Shown in pieces: positions 31,074-34,403 of a stretch of 34,403 bases of DNA; within the stretch, counting starts at the first letter, position 1, and every line of letters starts with the position of its first letter. The notes under the pieces are model-generated. The model saw only the letters and a list, made by a program, of their open reading frames with translations. It did no database searches and had not been told where the DNA came from. Source of the DNA: an uncultured Bacillota bacterium. Lineage in GTDB: Bacteria > Bacillota > Clostridia > Oscillospirales > Oscillospiraceae. The stretch is taken from contig CALACZ010000223.1 in NCBI GenBank assembly GCA_937890735.1, forward strand, positions 1 to 34,403, read 5' to 3'. The translations under genes were made by a program, and so were the position numbers.

Positions 31074-32644
31074 GCACCAGAGAGGCGGCGCGCCTGCTGC
31101 TCAATAACGATACGCTCGCAATCAACTATGAGAGAACCTTGTCCCCCTAAAAAGAGGCAAGGTTCTTTTTTTGTAGTACCAGCGGTGCCAAGCAAACACT
31201 TGTTCGAGATGGAATCCCCTTCCCGTTGCAATTCCTCGGTTTCAGAGGATACTCCGGGTTCGCAAATGTCCCGTGTAGTATACATAATACGGACTTTTTC
31301 CCGGAATAAAATTACTTTTTCAACCAGGGATGTGAGGATCCATTTCGAGCTGGATTTTTCATTATCTGACTCCGGCGGCTGCAGCAGTCCCACAAGCCCG
31401 TCAGCGATCGCCTGCTCAGAGAACCGTATCGAGTGAGCCGGTGCAGCGTTCAATCTGACGGTCAGCTCCTCGCGCTGCTCCTCGAGCTTGTCCAGACGGT
31501 CAAGCAGGGCTTTTGAGGTGGGTCTTTCGGCCAGAGCGGCGGTCAGATTCTCAATAGCCTGATTTGTTTTTGCGAGACTCTTACCGAGAGCCTCTATTTT
31601 TGCTTCTCCGCGATTTTCTTTCTCCTGATAGGTAAACAGTCGATGGGCGATAATTTTGACCGTCTCCGGCTCTGTTAGCGTGCTTCTCGCGCATTCCACC
31701 ACGAATTGATCAAGCTTGTCCTGTCTGATTTTCTGATTTTTACATTTTTTAGGACATTGATAGTAATAATACCGCTCGCCTTTATGCCCCGTGCCGCTGG
31801 TACCCGTCATGAGCGACCCGCAGCAGCCGCACACGAGCTTGCCCACGAGCGGGTAATCCTGCTTATTCGACTTCGGGCGTTTGGACCCAACGCGCTCCTG
31901 GACGGCATAGAACACGTCAGGCGTGACGATCGCAGGAACCAGTCCCGGCGTATCAGCATAGACCCCGACGTATTTCTTGTTGGTCAGCAGATAGCGGATC
32001 GTGGGCGTGGCGAACGGCTTGCCCTGCGCGGTGCGGTAGCCCTGATTGTTCAGCTTCCGGGCGCAGGCCGCCATGGTGGCGCCATTTGCAAAGTCGGCGA
32101 ACACCTCCCGGACTGCTTCGGCTGCGACGTCATCGATTATGTGCAGCTTGGTTTCCGGGTCGATGCGATAGCCAAGCGGTGGTCGGGATCCTACCGCCCT
32201 GCCCTTAGATGCCGCCTCTTTCATGCCTCTCTTTGTCTTTCTGGAGAGCTCCTCGGAAAAATACTGATTCCACCCCTCCATGAGTGCCTCAAGCAGAACG
32301 CCCTCAGGACCCTCTATGTTCATCGTGGCGTATTCTATGGATACCCCCAGTTTCTTCCGCAGTTCAGTCTTGTACACTACCGCGTCAAACCGATCCCGGG
32401 CGAACCGGGACGCATCATAACAGACCACGACGTCAAACTGCTTCGCCCTGGCGTCCGCCATGAGCTGCATGAATTCCTCCCGTCCCCGGGTAGATAGCCC
32501 GGATACGTGCCTGTCTGCATATATGTGCTGCAGATCATAGCCTTTTACCTCGATGTACTTCTTACACTCCCGCACCTGACCCTCGATGGACAGATCTGTC
32601 TGTCCAGATCCGGCGGAGTATCTTGCATAAATTACTGCTCTCAT
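31064..32644 (-). CDS. int: Large serine integrase
   Basis: The product is 526 residues on the minus strand with AGGAGGG before the ATG. The resolvase domain (1-150) has catalytic Ser10 in YARYSAGSGQTDLSIEGQ and the DASRFARDR arginines (80, 83). The recombinase domain (about 160-260) has GSRPPLGYRID. The zinc ribbon has Cys272, Cys275, Cys297 and Cys301, and a coiled coil follows (about 340-400). It integrates the phage between attP and attB without needing host factors. The last 40 or so residues are encoded over a terminator and look atypical. attP was not located. Confidence 0.94.
   Translation of the reverse strand: MRAVIYARYSAGSGQTDLSIEGQVRECKKYIEVKGYDLQHIYADRHVSGLSTRGREEFMQLMADARAKQFDVVVCYDASRFARDRFDAVVYKTELRKKLGVSIEYATMNIEGPEGVLLEALMEGWNQYFSEELSRKTKRGMKEAASKGRAVGSRPPLGYRIDPETKLHIIDDVAAEAVREVFADFANGATMAACARKLNNQGYRTAQGKPFATPTIRYLLTNKKYVGVYADTPGLVPAIVTPDVFYAVQERVGSKRPKSNKQDYPLVGKLVCGCCGSLMTGTSGTGHKGERYYYYQCPKKCKNQKIRQDKLDQFVVECARSTLTEPETVKIIAHRLFTYQEKENRGEAKIEALGKSLAKTNQAIENLTAALAERPTSKALLDRLDKLEEQREELTVRLNAAPAHSIRFSEQAIADGLVGLLQPPESDNEKSSSKWILTSLVEKVILFREKVRIMYTTRDICEPGVSSETEELQREGDSISNKCLLGTAGTTKKEPCLFLGGQGSLIVDCERIVIEQQARRLSGAYR
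31133..31173 (+). terminator. Intrinsic terminator of the late/lysis operon
   Basis: A perfect 9-bp stem, AGAACCTTG (31133-31141) with CAAGGTTCT (31158-31166), has a 16-nt loop and is followed by a run of T to about 31172. It lies about 60 bp after the last rightward gene and inside the 3' coding end of the integrase. Confidence 0.85.
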
Positions 32645-32655
32645 TTTTCCCTCCT

Positions 32656-32912
32656 GTTAACAGTTAACGAAATAAACGCTCGCGCGCGTATATGTGCATA
32701 TGCGCGTATTATGACGTGTATTATATGTATATATGTGCGTATATGTATGTATTTTTAGTTTTATATATTTATTGTTAACATTGTTAACGCACACATATAG
32801 GCTTTGAAGTTTCAATGACTAAGCGTAAACGGTTTTCGTTTACAGACTGTTTACACCGTTAACAAGTCATGAAACACATTCTGTTTACGCTGTTAACAAC
32901 TGTTCACAACGC
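32656..32912 (-). repeat. Control region R, inverted partner of 9193-9440
   Basis: In reverse complement this region parallels 9193-9440 from GTTGTGAACAG to the GC-rich element GCGCGCGAGCGTTTATTTCG just before the integrase. Alternating purine/pyrimidine tracts lie at 32681-32709 and 32722-32752, and TGTTAACA-like boxes are frequent. It is the non-coding gap between the integrase start and the repressor end, with no other gene in it. It likely holds the integrase promoter. Confidence 0.8.
32760..32787 (-). promoter_or_regulatory. Promoter core TTAACA-N16-TATAAA, toward integrase
   Basis: On the minus strand TTAACA (32787-32782) and TATAAA (32765-32760) are 16 nt apart, identical in arrangement to 9308-9335. 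The leader to the integrase start is about 115 nt and includes the alternating tracts. Confidence 0.5.
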
Positions 32913-32918
32913 GTCTTA

Positions 32919-33311
32919 CTAATCTTCTTTAATCATCCCTTTTATAATTGTAATAACAGCGCTAAATTGTTCGGCTGTTAGCTTTTCTTTAGCGTCTAAA
33001 ATTACTCGCCCATTTTCATCTCGCCATAAGGCTAGGGCTTTATGCGCTAATTCTTCGCTTATACCTGCTTCTAGTTTTATGTTAGGACGTTTTTCCTCTG
33101 ATAACTCCATCAGCCATAAGGGGTTAACATTTAATACTGTGCCAATCTTTTCAGCACTTACATTTCCTGGAACATTACGCCCCGTTAAGTACTGGCTTAT
33201 GGATGCCGGCGCCACCCCGCTAAGCTTTGCTAATTCTACTGGGCGCATCGCAAATTCATCAAGGGCTTCCTGTAAGCGTCGTGCCCCTATCGCGTGCTTC
33301 TTATCGCTCAT
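32919..33311 (-). CDS. XRE-family phage repressor (CI-like, short)
   Basis: The product is 130 residues on the minus strand. The helix-turn-helix is at about 8-62: RRLQEALDEFAMRPVELAKL, then SGVAPASISQYLTGRN, then GTVLNVNPLWLM. The rest is a short helical C-terminal part with no S24 (LexA-like) protease, so RecA-type self-cleavage is unlikely. It is divergent from the early operon, with operator palindromes between them. The base composition is AT-richer than in most of the window. Confidence 0.9.
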   Translation of the reverse strand: MSDKKHAIGARRLQEALDEFAMRPVELAKLSGVAPASISQYLTGRNVPGNVSAEKIGTVLNVNPLWLMELSEEKRPNIKLEAGISEELAHKALALWRDENGRVILDAKEKLTAEQFSAVITIIKGMIKED

Positions 33312-33335
33312 TTTAGTACCTCGCTTTCGCCCCCT

Positions 33336-33364
33336 ATTCTACCATAGTTTAAACGTCGATAAAA
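33336..33364 (-). promoter_or_regulatory. Candidate repressor promoter (extended -10)
   Basis: The minus strand reads TGGTAGAAT (extended -10, hexamer 33341-33336), with a weak TTTTAT (33364-33359) 17 nt upstream. The palindrome GTTTAAAC (33347-33354) lies in the spacer. Confidence 0.4.
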
Positions 33365-33371
33365 TAAAAAG

Positions 33372-33386
33372 TTTACAAAAGTTAAA
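33372..33386. promoter_or_regulatory. Operator palindrome, one mismatch
   Basis: TTTACA-AAA-GTTAAA is the same 15-bp design (6-3-6) as the sites at 33406 and 2179, with one half-site base pair changed. It lies between the two divergent promoters. Confidence 0.45.
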
Positions 33387-33405
33387 AAAAAGCTTTACAA
33401 ATTAG

Positions 33406-33434
33406 TTTAACGGTGTTAAAGTGTGAACTATAAT
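33406..33434 (+). promoter_or_regulatory. Early rightward promoter with overlapping operator
   Basis: TTTAAC (33406-33411) as -35 and TATAAT (33429-33434) as -10 are separated by 17 nt. The -35 is also the left half of the perfect operator TTTAAC-GGT-GTTAAA (33406-33420), so a bound repressor would block polymerase. The transcript would start near 33441, before the ribosome site at 33455. Confidence 0.6.
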
Positions 33435-33470
33435 TTAGTTAAACACGAACGCCCCAAGGAGGTATTCAAA

Positions 33471-33956
33471 ATGGTAAAAGTCAGTACAAAAGAGCAGGCG
33501 TGGACAGTAGCAAACGAAATCTTTCCTACAGATTACGCAAAGGATAACAAATCAAGTGCAAACGCGGGGTATCCGATCTACAGAAGTATTGAGGATGGCA
33601 ACTACTCTTGGATCAGTGACACAGGCAGCAGGCTCGAGCTTAACATCTTCAACGAATCCGGGGACGCGATCGAGGTAACAACTATCCTGATCGAGGAACC
33701 CGCCGCAGAGGATACAATAGCCCTCAGCAGAACACTGGTTGAGGATCTGGAGGAGAGTATCAAAGCAAAGCTTAGCACAGTTAATGCAGCGCGCGTGGTG
33801 CTTGTGAGATCACTGGCCAAGCTCGATCACAACGACCCTAGCGAGTGGGAGCAGGTACGGGAGATTCTGGGTATTCTCAAGTATAATGGGATGGCTCGGA
33901 GAGAACTCGATGACCTGCTTACCAGACTCACTAAGGAGGTGAACGGTCATGCTTGA
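33471..33956 (+). CDS. First early-operon protein, unknown function
   Basis: The product is 161 residues from ATG 33471 (AAGGAGG at 33455-33461, 9-nt gap). A GTG at 33423 in the same frame falls within the promoter and is rejected. The N-terminal half is a mixed alpha/beta region (STKEQAWTVANEIFPTDY, then YSWISDTGSRLELN). The C-terminal part is helical (ALSRTLVEDLEESIKAKLST, then RRELDDLLTRLTKEV). No family is recognised. As the first gene under the early promoter it may act in early takeover. Confidence 0.75.
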   Translation: MVKVSTKEQAWTVANEIFPTDYAKDNKSSANAGYPIYRSIEDGNYSWISDTGSRLELNIFNESGDAIEVTTILIEEPAAEDTIALSRTLVEDLEESIKAKLSTVNAARVVLVRSLAKLDHNDPSEWEQVREILGILKYNGMARRELDDLLTRLTKEVNGHA

Positions 33957-34041
33957 TTACATAAAAAGCACGTTAAGTATTATTGCAGTACTGACGATAG
34001 TCGGTCTGCTCACAACTTTTATTGATGGAGGTACGATATGA
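33949..34041 (+). CDS. 30-residue membrane peptide
   Basis: ATG 33949 overlaps the previous gene, has TAAGGAGGTGAAC (33932-33944) as an excellent site, and ends at TGA 34039-34041, overlapping the next start (ATGA). The peptide is nearly all one membrane helix (LSIIAVLTIVGLLTTFI). The packing supports a real gene; the role is unknown. Confidence 0.55.
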   Translation: MLDYIKSTLSIIAVLTIVGLLTTFIDGGTI

Positions 34042-34403
34042 AAAAGTACGAACTTACAAGCAACTTTAAGACGCATCTTGGGTGCAAGCTCTTTCAGATC
34101 AGGGCGCTGATCTCGTTCGGCAACGTCGAAGCGGGCGATCTTGGCGGCTGGATCGAATCGGAGGACAACCTCGCGCAGGATAATGGCGCATGGGTGTACG
34201 GCAACGCAGAGGTGTACGGCAACGCACGGGTGTACGGCAACGCAGAGGTGTACGGCAACGCAGAGGTGTACGGCAACGCACGGGTGTACGGCAACGCAGA
34301 GGTGTCCGGCAACGCAGAGGTGTACGGCAACGCAGAGGTGTACGGCAACGCATGGGTGTACGGCAACGCAGAGGTGTACGGCAACGCACGGGTGTACGGC
34401 AAC
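34038..34403 (+). CDS. Hexapeptide-repeat protein, N-terminal part (continues at base 1)
   Basis: It starts at ATG 34038 (ATGGAGGTACGAT upstream). The N-terminal domain (KYELTSNFKTHLGCKLFQIR, then GNVEAGDLGGWIESEDNLAQ) is the usual cap of a phage hexapeptide-repeat family. Eleven full 18-bp units follow (YGNAEV, YGNARV, YGNAWV, SGNAEV) and the window ends in a partial unit (YGN). The frame continues at base 1. Merging the shared 9 nt gives about 245 residues with 20 repeats; plain joining gives 248 with the register broken. The function is unknown; the fold is probably a left-handed beta-helix. Confidence 0.82.
   Translation, partial: MKKYELTSNFKTHLGCKLFQIRALISFGNVEAGDLGGWIESEDNLAQDNGAWVYGNAEVYGNARVYGNAEVYGNAEVYGNARVYGNAEVSGNAEVYGNAEVYGNAWVYGNAEVYGNARVYGN

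Noticed and set aside
31706..32497. Plus-strand frame of 263 residues
   Set aside because: It is the antisense shadow of the integrase coding sequence, with no ribosome site and no recognisable motif.
34094..34402. Minus-strand repetitive frames (ALPYTS, RCRTPL repeats)
   Set aside because: They are antisense readings of the 18-bp hexapeptide repeats, not separate genes.

Overview
The window reads as an essentially complete temperate siphovirus genome (about 34.4 kb), probably infecting a clostridial Firmicute such as a Lachnospiraceae- or Eubacteriales-type gut bacterium. The grounds are the strong AGGAGG ribosome binding sites, the replication cassette (DUF2800 nuclease, DUF2815 ssDNA-binding protein, family A polymerase, primase/VirE helicase, VRR-NUC, SNF2 helicase), the large serine integrase, the SPP1-like portal and head-closure genes, and the Gp15, XkdX and SPP1-type holin proteins. 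The host is an inference from family knowledge. No rRNA, tRNA, CRISPR array or insertion sequence was seen. The two window ends lie inside the same 18-bp repeat of one gene, in the same reading frame and sharing only a 9-nt overlap. The molecule is therefore probably circular (or circularly permuted) and was opened inside a hexapeptide-repeat gene.

Layout. The lysogeny switch is at 31064-33470: a serine integrase and a short XRE repressor on the minus strand, then a divergent operator/promoter region. From the rightward promoter (about 33406-33434) a tightly overlapping early operon runs across the window end: 33471, 33949, the repeat gene 34038 to end plus 1-381, small regulators and Cys-rich proteins (378-1964), and a Cro-like DUF739 protein (1965). 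A second copy of the operator palindrome sits at 2179-2193, just before the replication/recombination genes (2279-9192). After the helicase-primase come a repeat-rich control region (9193-9460), VRR-NUC, SNF2 helicase and an ArpU/RinA-like late regulator (11195). A phased TGGCAC repeat array, a promoter-like sequence and a hairpin then precede the terminases (11794, 12219), portal, minor head protein, scaffold, capsid, connectors, tail genes, tail-tip paralogues, holin, amidase and a small membrane protein (to 31073). An accessory block (16385-17792: a small partner-like protein, a YjcQ-family protein and an orphan adenine methyltransferase-like protein) interrupts the head genes and contains two intrinsic terminators.

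The most unusual structure is a pair of diverged, inverted copies of a roughly 250-bp control region: 9193-9440, pointing at the VRR-NUC gene, and 32656-32912, pointing at the integrase. Each has TGTTAACA boxes, an identically spaced promoter core, long purine-pyrimidine alternating tracts and a near-identical GC-rich leader element. Other points of interest are the shared operator palindromes, the 10-bp phased repeats beside terS, a minor head protein with a domain-like C-terminal extension, three tandem tail-tip paralogues with the last frameshifted at an A8 run, and a membrane-segment/VRR-NUC fusion. All identifications come from reading the sequence and remembered family features; no search was run.
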